NCBI GenBank assembly: GCA_035325905.1
Contig: DAOKYY010000009.1
Coordinates: 1 to 64,000, forward strand
Source of the DNA: DYGX01 sp035325905
Lineage (GTDB): Bacteria > Chloroflexota > Anaerolineae > Aggregatilineales > Aggregatilineaceae
Direction: 5' to 3'
DNA: 64,000 nucleotides
The notes under the pieces were generated by a model, which saw only the letters and a list, made by a program, of their open reading frames with translations, ran no database searches and was not told where the DNA came from. Positions 50,704-59,185 of the stretch are shown one piece after another; position 1 is the first letter of the stretch; every line of letters begins with the position of its first letter. The translations under genes and the position numbers were made by a program.

Positions 50704-52323
50704 ATGGTGGGCGTGACAGGATTTGAGCGCGTCTTAAAAACCGGGCGGGATGCCCTCCTCCTGGCCGCGTTGGTGGCGGCGATCGCGATTCCCGGCGTGG
50801 CAGCGGGCGCGCAGCCGGGCGACGCGGCGGGCGCGCTGGTGTTTTTCGAGCCGGTGCGCGGCACGCTCGACGCGGCGAATCCGGTCGATGAGTGGGCGCT
50901 CGACGGCCTGGCGGACCAGCCCGTCGGGCTGCTGGTGACGGGCGACGGCAGCCTCGACCCGGTGCTGGAAGTGATCGCGCCGGATGGCGCGCCGGTCGCC
51001 ACCAACGACGACCTCGACTCGCTGGTGCGCGACGCCGGGCTGGAGGCGCTGATCCTGCCGGTTGATGGCGTCTACACGGTGCGCGTCGCGCGGTACGAGG
51101 GCAGGCGCGGCGCAACGGCGGGCGCGTACGAGCTTCTGGCGCTGCCGGGCTACGCGGAGCTTGCCCGACGCGAAACCTTCGCTGGTAGTGAGACAACGTG
51201 GATCGCCGCCGGAAACGGCTCGGTCACGCCGGAGCAGGGGCAGCTACGGCTGAGTGTCGCGGCGGGAGAAAGCCGGACGGTCGCCGTTCCATCCGACGAG
51301 GCCCCGCTGCGCGACCTGTACTACCAGGCCGAGGCGCGCCTGTCCGGCCCGGCGAGCTATGCCGAGTTTGGGCTGGTGCTGCGCATCCCGACCACGCCGG
51401 GGATAACGGGGCAGGGCTACACCTTCAAGGTGAACACGGCGGGCCAGTGGACGGTCACGGTCACGAACGATGCCGGCGAGTTTGTGCTTGAGCGCTGGAC
51501 CGAGGCGCCATCGCTGGCGGCGGACGCCTGGACGCTCGGCGTGCTGGCGCAGGATACGACCTTCTCGTTCTACGCCAACGGCGCGCTGCTCGGCGCAGTG
51601 ACCGACGGGCGGCTGGTCGAGCCGGGCGCCGTGGGATTGATGGTGGGCGTCGACGCGGGCCAGGAAGACCGCCCAACCGTGTCGTTTGACAACGTGGTGA
51701 TCACGCGGCGGCTGGGCAGCACCTATCGCGGGATGCCGCTCGCGCTGACGGCCTGGGCCGACGCCGATCCGGCGCGCGTGGTGGCGGAGCTGGCGCGATC
51801 CGGCATGGTCAGCCCGGCCCCGGCGCACGACCTGTATATCAACAGCCGCACGCTCGACGCAGCGGACCCGGCCTCGCGCTTTGAGCTGGTCGGCTCGGAG
51901 CGGGCGCTGTATGGCGACTTTATTCTAGGCGCGTCGGTCGTGATCGTGACGGATGGCGAAAGCCCCGGCTGCGGGCTGCTGTTCCGCGCGCTGGACGATC
52001 GCAATCTGAGCCTCGCCTACGTCGACAGCAGCGGCGGCTTCGGGCTGGTTCGCGCCCAGGATGGCGCGCTGACGACGAACGTTTACGATAAGATCCCGCT
52101 CAACCAGCCAAACCCGGATCGCCTGCTGATCATCGCGCGGGGCGAGCGGATCGCGCTGTACGTCAACGGCGCGCTGGTCGCGCAGGAAACGCTGGCGGCG
52201 GAGTCCGGCCGGGTGGGCGTCGCGCTGCTTAATTACGAGGACGTGGTGACACGCTGCCTGGTTGGAGATATGTGGGTCTGGCCGCTGGTCAGCGTGAATG
52301 GCGGGGCGGCGGGCGATGAGTGA
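50704..52323 (+). CDS. Secreted PPC-domain and tandem concanavalin-like protein (paralogue B)
   Basis: A 539-aa exported protein with a signal peptide (ALLLAALVAAIAIPGVAAGA). Residues about 30-140 form a pre-peptidase C-terminal-type domain (VLEVIAPDGAPVATNDDLDS, then LPVDGVYTVRVARYEG). Two concanavalin-like sandwiches follow, one at about 145-340 (YYQAEARLSGPASYAEFGLV, FYANGALLGAVTDG) and one at about 360-530 (FILGASVVIVTDGESPGCGL, LYVNGALVAQETL). It shares order and wording with the protein at 49107 but has one more sandwich. Its stop overlaps the next gene. Confidence 0.7.
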   Translation: MVGVTGFERVLKTGRDALLLAALVAAIAIPGVAAGAQPGDAAGALVFFEPVRGTLDAANPVDEWALDGLADQPVGLLVTGDGSLDPVLEVIAPDGAPVATNDDLDSLVRDAGLEALILPVDGVYTVRVARYEGRRGATAGAYELLALPGYAELARRETFAGSETTWIAAGNGSVTPEQGQLRLSVAAGESRTVAVPSDEAPLRDLYYQAEARLSGPASYAEFGLVLRIPTTPGITGQGYTFKVNTAGQWTVTVTNDAGEFVLERWTEAPSLAADAWTLGVLAQDTTFSFYANGALLGAVTDGRLVEPGAVGLMVGVDAGQEDRPTVSFDNVVITRRLGSTYRGMPLALTAWADADPARVVAELARSGMVSPAPAHDLYINSRTLDAADPASRFELVGSERALYGDFILGASVVIVTDGESPGCGLLFRALDDRNLSLAYVDSSGGFGLVRAQDGALTTNVYDKIPLNQPNPDRLLIIARGERIALYVNGALVAQETLAAESGRVGVALLNYEDVVTRCLVGDMWVWPLVSVNGGAAGDE

Positions 52324-52612
52324 TCCGGGCAATCCGTTGGGCTGGCCGGTGTGGAAGCGCGGCGCGCGGCTGGGGCTGGTCTGGGCGGCGCTGTTTTTCG
52401 CCTCGACCGGGGCGCTGTTCGTGCTGATGGGCTTCTTCGGTTTTAGCGACACGGCGCGGGCCGTGTGCGCTGCGCTGGCGGGGCCGCTGCTGGCGTCGGC
52501 GCTGATCGGCGCGTGGTGGCTTGGGCGGCGGCCGGTGCTGGCCGGGATGCTCGCGCCGCGAGGAGACGGGGATGACGACCGCGACGGACGCGGCGACGCT
52601 CCAGCACTATAA
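52316..52612 (+). CDS. Small two-helix membrane protein
   Basis: A 98-aa protein with two helices (LGLVWAALFFASTGALFVLM and AVCAALAGPLLASALIGAWWL) and a charged C-terminal tail (RGDGDDDRDGRGDAP). The ATG overlaps the end of the preceding secreted-protein gene (8 nt), and its own 3' end overlaps the methyltransferase start by 41 nt. Function is unknown. Confidence 0.6.
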   Translation: MSDPGNPLGWPVWKRGARLGLVWAALFFASTGALFVLMGFFGFSDTARAVCAALAGPLLASALIGAWWLGRRPVLAGMLAPRGDGDDDRDGRGDAPAL

Positions 52613-53474
52613 AACGCTTGAAGTGCGCTTCGATCGCGCTGCCCGGCTGTACGATGCGACCTATGGCCCGGCGGACGAGCAGGGGCATGGCAACCCGCTC
52701 ATGGATTGGCTGCGCGCCGAGCACCTGAGCATCCTGCGCGACCTGCTGCCGGCGGGGGCCAGCGTGCTCGACATTGGCTGCGGCACGGGCGAAGAGGCTC
52801 TTGCCCTGGTGCGCGATGGTTACAGCGTGCTGGGCATCGACATCAGCCCGGCGATGATCCGCCAGGCGCAGACGAAAGCCGCCGTGCACGGGATACGGCG
52901 CGGGTTCGGTGTCCGGGCGATGGCTGCCGGACAGCTCGCCAACCTGGACGAGCGCGGGCCGTTTCAGGGCGCTTATGCCAGCCTGGGGACGCTCAACACC
53001 GAGCCGGACCTGACCGCCGTGGCGCGGGCGCTACACGCGCTGCTAGAGCCGGGCGCGCCCTTTGTAGCGACCGTCATGAGCCGCCGCTGCCTATTCGAGA
53101 TCGTGCGCGGCGTGCGCCGCCTCGCGCCGCGCTCCACCCTCGACCGGTCCGGCGAGTGGGTCGAAGGCCGCGCCGGGGCGGGGGGCGTGGTCGCGCCGGT
53201 GCGCTTTTACACGCCGGGGGCGTTCGCCACGCCGTTCTCGCCCTATTTTTCGGTCGAGTCGGTGCGCGCCTTTCCGCTGTGGCTGCCGCCCGTTCATCTG
53301 CACGAGCTGTATCGCGCCGCGCCGGACCATTACGCGCGCGCCAAGCGGTGGGATGCGCGAATGCGCTCCTGGCCGGGCTTCCGCGCGTGGGGTGATCATT
53401 TTTTGATGGTGCTGCGCCATGCCGCCGCGCCAGGATACGAGCCGCCTGTGCCGGACGGCGCGACTTCCCGATGA
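52572..53474 (+). CDS. Class I SAM-dependent methyltransferase
   Basis: A 300-aa protein with motif I in VLDIGCGTGEEALALVRDGY (about 58-77), followed by VLGIDISPAMIRQA and the GAYASLGTLNTEPDL region where the family often has a conserved Asn-Thr. ARLYDATYGP near residue 24 is typical of the UbiE-like/methyltransferase_25 type. AGGAGACGG lies before the ATG. The substrate is unknown. It overlaps the small membrane-protein gene and is followed by a second methyltransferase-like gene. Confidence 0.82.
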   Translation: MTTATDAATLQHYKTLEVRFDRAARLYDATYGPADEQGHGNPLMDWLRAEHLSILRDLLPAGASVLDIGCGTGEEALALVRDGYSVLGIDISPAMIRQAQTKAAVHGIRRGFGVRAMAAGQLANLDERGPFQGAYASLGTLNTEPDLTAVARALHALLEPGAPFVATVMSRRCLFEIVRGVRRLAPRSTLDRSGEWVEGRAGAGGVVAPVRFYTPGAFATPFSPYFSVESVRAFPLWLPPVHLHELYRAAPDHYARAKRWDARMRSWPGFRAWGDHFLMVLRHAAAPGYEPPVPDGATSR

Positions 53475-53499
53475 CGGCTGTGTAGCGTATTTTCAGAAG

Positions 53500-54414
53500 A
53501 TGCCGATGATGCCATCCGATCTGAGCGATCCATCCGACCGCCCCGGCGCCGCGTTTCAGGGCCGGGGCCGGCAATACCTCTCGCTGCTGGCTTGCCCGGT
53601 CGACGGCGCGCCGCTGGCGATGGGGCAGAACGAGGCCGTCTGCGTTGCTGATTCCGCGCACCGCTACCCGATTGAGGCGGGCATTTTGCGCCTGGCGGAT
53701 GGGGGGCTGCGGGCTGCGCTGGACGAGATGTCGCGCCAGCACGAAGACGACGCGGCAGCCGAAGGCTGGCAGACGCCCGATGAGGAGGCGTTTAAGCGTC
53801 TGCCGCAGACCGGCTTGAAAGGGTACCCGGAGTTTCATTGGACCCAGTACGCCGAGGCGACGGCTGTGCTGTGGCGCTATCTGGAGGCGATCCGGGCCGA
53901 GCGCGGCGCGCTGCCGGTTGGCCCTGTAGGTGAGGCGGCGGTGATCGGCGCCGACACCGGCTGGCTGGCGTATGCGCTCGACGTGGCGGGCTACACCACG
54001 ATCGCGATCGACGCCTATGTGGGGGAGGGCTACGGCCTGGGCGTCTACCCGATCGCGCGGTACGTGCGCGTCCAGGCAGACCCGGTCCATCCGCCGCTGG
54101 CGCGCGGCGCGTTCGACATCGTGCTGTTTCAGGAAGGGCTGGCGCGCTCCCGCGAGGCTGCCGACGAGGCGGCGGCGCTGGCCCGCGCCATTGAGGCGCT
54201 GCGGCCCGGCGGTCATGTGGTCGTGATGGACGCGTTTCCCGGCTCAATCCAGGCAGTCGAGGCGTTGCAGCGCCAGCTTGAGCAGGCCGGGCTGCGTCTG
54301 ATGGACCGGCCTCCTCGATTAACCTGGCGCGCGCGGATGGCCGAGCGCGTCGATCAGGTCCTGGGGCGGGACGGTAGCCTGCCCCCTGTCACCGTCGCCC
54401 AGAAGCCAGGGTAG
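53500..54414 (+). CDS. Methyltransferase-like protein with N-terminal Trm112-like domain
   Basis: About 304 aa. The N-terminus has YLSLLACPVDGAPL, then HRYPIEAGILRL, a Trm112-like zinc-ribbon arrangement with only one Cys of the first pair kept. The C-terminal domain carries AAVIGADTGWLAYALDVAGY and TTIAIDAYVGEG, a variant motif I, then ALRPGGHVVVMDAFPGS. The start is uncertain: ATGs at 53500, 53506 and 53509 lie within 10 bases. Trm112-like domains often act as methyltransferase partners. The target is unknown. Confidence 0.65.
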   Translation: MPMMPSDLSDPSDRPGAAFQGRGRQYLSLLACPVDGAPLAMGQNEAVCVADSAHRYPIEAGILRLADGGLRAALDEMSRQHEDDAAAEGWQTPDEEAFKRLPQTGLKGYPEFHWTQYAEATAVLWRYLEAIRAERGALPVGPVGEAAVIGADTGWLAYALDVAGYTTIAIDAYVGEGYGLGVYPIARYVRVQADPVHPPLARGAFDIVLFQEGLARSREAADEAAALARAIEALRPGGHVVVMDAFPGSIQAVEALQRQLEQAGLRLMDRPPRLTWRARMAERVDQVLGRDGSLPPVTVAQKPG

Positions 54415-54430
54415 CGCGGTTGCTCCCTCA

Positions 54431-56104
54431 ATGCGCCCGATGACTCCTGCGCCGGACGTGATCGAAATGCGGCAGCGCGCCGTTCCGTGGCCGGTATGGG
54501 CGCTCGGCCTGGCGCTCGCGGTGATGGTGACGCTGCCCACGCTGATCGGCTGGCTGAACACCCCGGACGGTTGGTCCTACACCGGCGCGCCCGCGATCCC
54601 GGCTGGCGTGCGCTGGGACTACAACGCCCAGCTCGCCCGCATGTGGCAGGGGTACGAGCCGGCGGCGGCGCTCTTCCGGCTGCCCTTCACCTCGGAGAGC
54701 CACCCCGCCATCCCGCTGGTGCAGAGCTTCTACGTCGCGCTTGGCGCGGTGGCGCGTGTTGTGCCGCTGAGCCTTCCGGCGATCTATCACGCGGCACGCT
54801 TTGCGCTGGTGGTGGCGCTGGTTCCGGCGCTGTGGCTGTTCGCGGGGCAGTTCTTCCGCGGCACCGCGAGCCGCTGGATCGCCGTGTTGTTCGCCACCGT
54901 CGTCGGCGGGTGGAGCTGGCTTCTGCTCGCGCTGGCGCCGCGCATGACCGTCGAGGTGTCCCCGATCGAGTTCTGGCTGGTGGACGCTTATAACCTGCTG
55001 GGCGCATTGTACCTGCCGCACTTCACGGCGTCGATCATCCTGCAAATCGCGGCAGTGCTGTTGTGTGACGCCTGGATCAGGCGACCGGACTGGCTGGCGC
55101 TGGGCGGGCTGACTCTCGCGCTGGCGGCGCAGAGCCTGATCCAGCCCTACGCTGTTCCGCTGATGGCCGCCCTGCTCGGCGGTATGGCGCTCAAGGCCGT
55201 GTTCGAGAAGCGGCTGGCGCTGCGTCAGGCGCTGTGGCTGGCGCTGCCGCTGGGCGCGCACGGCGGTCTGTCGCTGTACCAGTATCTCGCCATGCAGGGA
55301 GACCCGATCTGGCGCAGCTTCGTCACGCAGAACCAGACGCGCTCGCCCCATCCGGTCTACTACCTGACGAGCTATCTGCCGTTCCTGCTGCCGATCGCGC
55401 TCGGCGCGCTCGCCGGTCGTCGCGGGCTGTTCCCGCACCGTTTTTTCGTCCCGGCGCTGTGGGCGATCGCCGTCGTCTGCCTGCTGTATCTGCCGCTTCC
55501 GACGCAGCGCCGCTACCTGTTGGGCGTTCAGACGCCGCTGGCGGTGCTGGCCGCGCAGGGATGGGTCTGTGGCGTGCTGCCCCGCTTTGCGCCGCGCCGC
55601 CGCCCGCTGATCACCACGGTTTTTCTGATGTTCGGCTCGATCAGCCTGCTGCTCATGATCGCGGCTAACGTCGCCGCTGCGCGCCCGGCGCGGACCCCGG
55701 CGTTATACCTCAGCCCGGATGTGCGGCAGGGGCTGGACTGGCTGGGCGCGCACGCCGGACGCGACGAGCTTGTGCTGACGGTGTCGAACTCATCCGAGCC
55801 AGGGAGCGGCGGGCTACTCGCTTCGGCGGCGGGGCAGCGGGTCTATATCGGGCACTGGATCGAGACAGCAGACTTCGACGCCAAGCTGGATACCGTGGCG
55901 CGCTTCTTCGACCCGGCCACGCCGGAAGGCTGGCGGCAGGAGTTCTTGGAGTCGGCAGGCGTTCACCTGATCTGGCACGACGCCTACGCCCGCGAGATTG
56001 GCGCGTGGGAACCGGGCGCGGCCCCGTACCTCGCGCGTGTCTTCGCCTCGGGCGATGTGGCGATCTACCGCGTTGGACAGGCGCCGCGGGGTAGTGCTGA
56101 CTGA
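54431..56104 (+). CDS. Polytopic membrane protein, GT-C glycosyltransferase-like
   Basis: A 557-aa protein with about 10-11 transmembrane helices between residues 18 and 420 and a C-terminal soluble domain of about 130 aa. The first extracytoplasmic loop (TPDGWSYTGAPAIPAGVRWDYN, shown here in part) and the ESHPAIPLVQSFYVALG region resemble GT-C enzymes, but the expected DE pair is not clear. The C-terminal part (PDVRQGLDWLGAHAGRDELV, YIGHWIETADFDAKLDTV) resembles the ends of other large glycan-related membrane proteins in this phylum. The start is uncertain among ATGs at 54431, 54440 and 54467. Confidence 0.6.
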   Translation: MRPMTPAPDVIEMRQRAVPWPVWALGLALAVMVTLPTLIGWLNTPDGWSYTGAPAIPAGVRWDYNAQLARMWQGYEPAAALFRLPFTSESHPAIPLVQSFYVALGAVARVVPLSLPAIYHAARFALVVALVPALWLFAGQFFRGTASRWIAVLFATVVGGWSWLLLALAPRMTVEVSPIEFWLVDAYNLLGALYLPHFTASIILQIAAVLLCDAWIRRPDWLALGGLTLALAAQSLIQPYAVPLMAALLGGMALKAVFEKRLALRQALWLALPLGAHGGLSLYQYLAMQGDPIWRSFVTQNQTRSPHPVYYLTSYLPFLLPIALGALAGRRGLFPHRFFVPALWAIAVVCLLYLPLPTQRRYLLGVQTPLAVLAAQGWVCGVLPRFAPRRRPLITTVFLMFGSISLLLMIAANVAAARPARTPALYLSPDVRQGLDWLGAHAGRDELVLTVSNSSEPGSGGLLASAAGQRVYIGHWIETADFDAKLDTVARFFDPATPEGWRQEFLESAGVHLIWHDAYAREIGAWEPGAAPYLARVFASGDVAIYRVGQAPRGSAD

Positions 56105-56162
56105 TCGGCGGTGCGGCCCGCGTACTGGTCCGGCAGGTCCCGGATCGCCAGCGTCGCGCTGC

Positions 56163-56426
56163 TTAGCCTTCCGGTGTGGTTGTCGGCGTCGGGAGTGTGG
56201 TCGGGCGCGGGGTGCGTGTCGGCTGAGGAGCAGCGGGCGTTTGCGCCGGGGTCAGGGTAGCACGCGCGGGCTGGGTAGATGTTGCAGTCGTCGTCGCGGG
56301 GGCCGTCGCGGTGGGCGTGGCGGTCTCGCCTTCCCAATCGGCCAGCAGCAAGGTGGTCAGCGCCCCGACCGCGATGAGGAAGAGAATTGAGAATAGCGTG
56401 AACAGCGCGATCGCGGCACGTTTCAT
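56163..56426 (-). CDS. Small anchored protein with Thr/Pro-rich tail
   Basis: An 87-aa protein. One N-terminal transmembrane helix (ALFTLFSILFLIAVGALTTLLLA) is followed by a tail of about 55 residues made almost only of Thr, Ala and Pro (ATPTATAPATTTATSTQ, then TRTPRPTTLPTPTTTPEG). No globular domain follows. It resembles a linker with no domain attached, so it could be a short surface protein or a truncated relative of the Thr/Pro-linker proteins at 3637 and 6579. Confidence 0.6.
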   Translation of the reverse strand: MKRAAIALFTLFSILFLIAVGALTTLLLADWEGETATPTATAPATTTATSTQPARATLTPAQTPAAPQPTRTPRPTTLPTPTTTPEG

Positions 56427-56470
56427 CGCAGTCCGGGTCCTTTCTTCAGCCAGCGCGGGACGCTCGCAAC

Positions 56471-56497
56471 ATTATAGCCTGAGCAAGCGTATAACAA
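56471..56497 (-). promoter_or_regulatory. Promoter candidate of the small Thr/Pro protein gene
   Basis: Minus-strand TATAAT (56476-56471) lies 45 bp before the ATG. TTGTTA at 56497-56492 is 15 bp away, a short spacing. Confidence 0.35.
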
Positions 56498-56515
56498 TAC
56501 CGGTGCGCTTGGTGG

Positions 56516-56545
56516 TTGACAAAACAGGCGGACTTGCCGCACACT
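56516..56545 (+). promoter_or_regulatory. Promoter candidate of the GNAT array
   Basis: A perfect TTGACA (56516-56521) and CACACT (56540-56545) are 18 bp apart. The leader before the first GNAT gene (56640) would be about 88 nt. Confidence 0.45.
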
Positions 56546-56639
56546 GTTGAACGGCGATCCCCGTGCCCGGCCCGCGATGCGCCGGCCCTCACCCTGATTG
56601 TCTGTGACCTTTCAGCGCGATGCCAGGAGACAGGCAAGC

Positions 56640-57278
56640 ATGTTTGAAGGAACACTGGTCGATCTGGTCCCGTTCGAGGACGACTACGCGACGTACCTGG
56701 AAAGCTGGATGAACGAGGAAGCGTGGTTCCGCGCGCACCCCTGGGAGCGCCGCGAGCCACACCCGGAGGACGCGGTCAAGAAGTACATCGAGAAGATGGA
56801 AAAGAACGAGCACGCCGCGCTGATCGGCTTTCAGTCGAAGGCGGCAGACCCGATTGGTGCGCTAATCTACGATCACGAGTGGACCCGCGTCCGCAAGGTT
56901 GAAGTGACGTTCTTCGCCGGGGACTCGCGCTACGAAGGCTCGGACGAGGCGTTGGATGGCCTGCTGATGTTGGCGCGCTACTGCTTCGAAACGCGCAACA
57001 TGCACCGCCTGGACGCGACGGCCCTGGCCTTCGACGAGGCGCGGATCGACGCGCTGCGCCGCGCCGGATTCGTCCACGAAGGCACGCTGCGCCAGCATAT
57101 CCGCTGGGATGGCGACTACGTCGATCTCGAGATGTTCGGCCTGCTCGAAGACGAGTGGCCGGGCTACGCCGCGAAGGTCGAGACGCTTGGCTTGCAGCCG
57201 GGCGATCTGGAGCCGAAGCCCAAGCCGGAGAAGAAGTCCGAAGACGAGAAAAAATCGGACGACAAGCCCGCTTCCTGA
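56640..57278 (+). CDS. GNAT acetyltransferase, array member 1 (divergent)
   Basis: A 212-aa RimJ/RimL-like GNAT. It starts MFEGTLVDLVPFEDDYATYL and ends with GLLEDEWPGYAAKVETLGL, like the three following paralogues. Its acetyl-CoA region differs: YEGSDEALDGLLMLARYCF lacks the GGGYGTD loop of the others. The RAGFVHEGTLRQHIRWDG segment is the usual GF-x-x-EG block. A Lys/Glu/Ser-rich tail of about 25 residues (KPKPEKKSEDEKKSDDKPAS) ends the protein. AGGAG lies before ATG 56640. GNATs of this kind acetylate N-termini, ribosomal proteins or small amines; the target is unknown. Confidence 0.82.
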   Translation: MFEGTLVDLVPFEDDYATYLESWMNEEAWFRAHPWERREPHPEDAVKKYIEKMEKNEHAALIGFQSKAADPIGALIYDHEWTRVRKVEVTFFAGDSRYEGSDEALDGLLMLARYCFETRNMHRLDATALAFDEARIDALRRAGFVHEGTLRQHIRWDGDYVDLEMFGLLEDEWPGYAAKVETLGLQPGDLEPKPKPEKKSEDEKKSDDKPAS

Positions 57279-57306
57279 GCGCGCTAGAAGCGGAGGAGTA
57301 CGCATT

Positions 57307-57906
57307 ATGCTTGATGGCCTGCTGGTCGATCTGGTTCCTTACGGCAAGAAATTCCGCGATCTGGAGCATCTCTGGCGCAATAACGACTCGGCGTTCTGGA
57401 GCAGCGGCGGCGACCGGTACATCGTTTCGCGGGCGACGATCGAGCGCCAGCGGCAGGAACGGGCCGAGGAGGCCGGGCACCTGGGTCCGGCGCGCGGCGT
57501 GATGTTTGGCGTGCAGACGAAGGATGGCACGCCGATTGGCTTTTTCGCGCTCAACTGGCTGGTGCCGCACAGCCGGCTGGCGATGCTCGGCGCGCGTATT
57601 GGCGACCCGGCTTACTGGGGCGGCGGCTATGGCACCGACGCGCTGCTGCTGCTGATCGAGTACGCGTTCGACTGGCTGGATATGCGCAAGCTCTGGCTCG
57701 GTTCGACCAGCGCCAATGCGCGCGTGATGCGCCAGATGGAGAAGGCTGGGTTTGTGCTCGAAGCGCGCGCGCGCCGCGCCGCGCTGATGGACGGCGCGTG
57801 GCACGACGGCCTGCTCTATGGCCTGCTGCGCGAGGAGTGGCCGGGGCGCGAGGCCATGATCGAGCGCCTGGACCGGCGCGCGAAGGAGTACGGCGATGCT
57901 GGCTGA
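57307..57906 (+). CDS. GNAT acetyltransferase, array member 2
   Basis: A 199-aa GNAT. The start MLDGLLVDLVPYGKKF matches the array. The acetyl-CoA pyrophosphate loop is in YWGGGYGTDALLLLIEYAFD, then WLDMRKLWLGSTSANARVMR and KAGFVLEARARRAAL are the beta5 and GF blocks. GGAGGAG lies before the ATG. Gene 3 begins inside its last codons (11-nt overlap), so expression is coupled. Confidence 0.85.
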   Translation: MLDGLLVDLVPYGKKFRDLEHLWRNNDSAFWSSGGDRYIVSRATIERQRQERAEEAGHLGPARGVMFGVQTKDGTPIGFFALNWLVPHSRLAMLGARIGDPAYWGGGYGTDALLLLIEYAFDWLDMRKLWLGSTSANARVMRQMEKAGFVLEARARRAALMDGAWHDGLLYGLLREEWPGREAMIERLDRRAKEYGDAG

Positions 57907-58474
57907 AGGTGTGCTGGTCGACCTGGCGCTCTACGACCGGCGCTTTCTCGACCTGGAGCACCGCTGGTTTAACGACGAGGGTATCTTCTGGTGGGCCATT
58001 GGCAGCCGCTGGTTCATCACGAAAACGATGCTGGAGCGTGACCGCGCCGAAGAAGCGGACGAACCCGATCACCGTATGCGCTTTGGCCTGCAAGCCAAAG
58101 ACGGCACGCCGCTCGGCCTGTTCGGCATCAACTGGCTGCCCGCCGAGCATCGCACGGCGCTGCTGACGGCCTTTATCGGCGACCCCGCGTACTGGGGCGG
58201 TGGCTATGGCACGGATGGCCTGTTGCTGCTCGTCGAGTACGCCTTTGACTGGCTGGATGTGCGGCGTGTGTGGCTGATGACGATGAGCCTCAACGAGCGT
58301 GTGATGCGCCAGATGGAAAAAACCGGCTTCCGGCTCGAAGTTCGCCAGCGCCAGGCGACGTGGGCCGCTGGCGACTGGCGTGACCTGCTGGCTTATTCCC
58401 TGGCGCGCGACGAATGGCCGGGCCGCGCTGCGCTGGTCGAGCGGCTGCGCCTGCGCCCGCGCCAGGAGCCATAG
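57896..58474 (+). CDS. GNAT acetyltransferase, array member 3
   Basis: A 192-aa GNAT. It starts MLAEGVLVDLALYDRRF, has YWGGGYGTDGLLLLVEYAFD and WLDVRRVWLMTMSLNERVMR, and ends SLARDEWPGRAALVERLRL. AAGGAG for its start lies within the end of gene 2, 7 nt upstream of the ATG. Relative to its neighbours, the active-site face differs (WAIGSRWFITKTMLERDR), which suggests a changed acceptor site. It is followed by gene 4 with only a 2-bp gap. Confidence 0.85.
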   Translation: MLAEGVLVDLALYDRRFLDLEHRWFNDEGIFWWAIGSRWFITKTMLERDRAEEADEPDHRMRFGLQAKDGTPLGLFGINWLPAEHRTALLTAFIGDPAYWGGGYGTDGLLLLVEYAFDWLDVRRVWLMTMSLNERVMRQMEKTGFRLEVRQRQATWAAGDWRDLLAYSLARDEWPGRAALVERLRLRPRQEP

Positions 58475-58476
58475 TC

Positions 58477-59049
58477 ATGCTTGAAGGGCTGTTGGTGGAC
58501 CTCGTCCCCTACGGGCGGGCGTTTCAGGCGCGCGAGCACGCCTGGTATAACAACGAATCGCTGTACTGGGCCAGCATGGGCGAGCGGGAGCTGCTCACCC
58601 ACGCCCAGCTCGAAAAGCAGCGCCGCGAAGAAGCCGAGTCCGATGAGTCGCGGACGGGGGTCACTTTCGGCGTGCGGACCAAAGACGGCGCGCTGATCGG
58701 CTCGTTCGGAATCAACTTTCTCAGCCCCTATCACCGCGTCGCCAACCTCGGCGCGATGATCAACGAGCCGGACTACTGGGGCGGCGGCTATGGCACCGAC
58801 GCGCTGCTGCTGCTGGTGGACTACGCCTTCGGCTGGCTGGATATGCGCCGCCTGTGGCTGGACACGATGTCGTCCAATGCGCGCGTGCTGCGCCAGATGC
58901 AGAAAGTCGGCTTTACGCTGGAGGCGCGGCTACGCTCAGTGGCGATTGCCGACGGTCAGTGGAACGATGAAGTGGTGTTCGGCTTGATGCGCGACGAGTG
59001 GCCGGGTCGCGAGGCGATGATCGCCCGGCTGGGCTTGCGCGCGCGCTGA
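58477..59049 (+). CDS. GNAT acetyltransferase, array member 4
   Basis: A 190-aa GNAT. The start MLEGLLVDLVPYGRAF and the loop YWGGGYGTDALLLLVDYAFG match members 2 and 3; WLDMRRLWLDTMSSNARVLR and KVGFTLEARLRSVAIADG follow. It ends GLMRDEWPGREAMIARLGLRAR. The ribosome-binding site CAGGAG lies before the ATG. It closes the array; a possible terminator follows at 59079. Confidence 0.85.
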   Translation: MLEGLLVDLVPYGRAFQAREHAWYNNESLYWASMGERELLTHAQLEKQRREEAESDESRTGVTFGVRTKDGALIGSFGINFLSPYHRVANLGAMINEPDYWGGGYGTDALLLLVDYAFGWLDMRRLWLDTMSSNARVLRQMQKVGFTLEARLRSVAIADGQWNDEVVFGLMRDEWPGREAMIARLGLRAR

Positions 59050-59078
59050 GCGATCACGAGTTTTTCTTCCGGCAGGGT

Positions 59079-59107
59079 GGGCGGGCGCTCGCCCTGTTTG
59101 ATTTGCG
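59079..59107 (+). terminator. Possible terminator of the GNAT array
   Basis: A short GGGCG / CGCCC stem (59079-59083 and 59090-59094) is followed by TGTTTGATTT. The stem is only 5 bp, so this is tentative. Confidence 0.35.
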
Positions 59108-59185
59108 GAGACAGCCTGATTTGCCCAGCACACGGCGCGAGGATAAGCTAGGCGCAGCGCGGTGTGAGAGAAATGGGGTGCGGCG

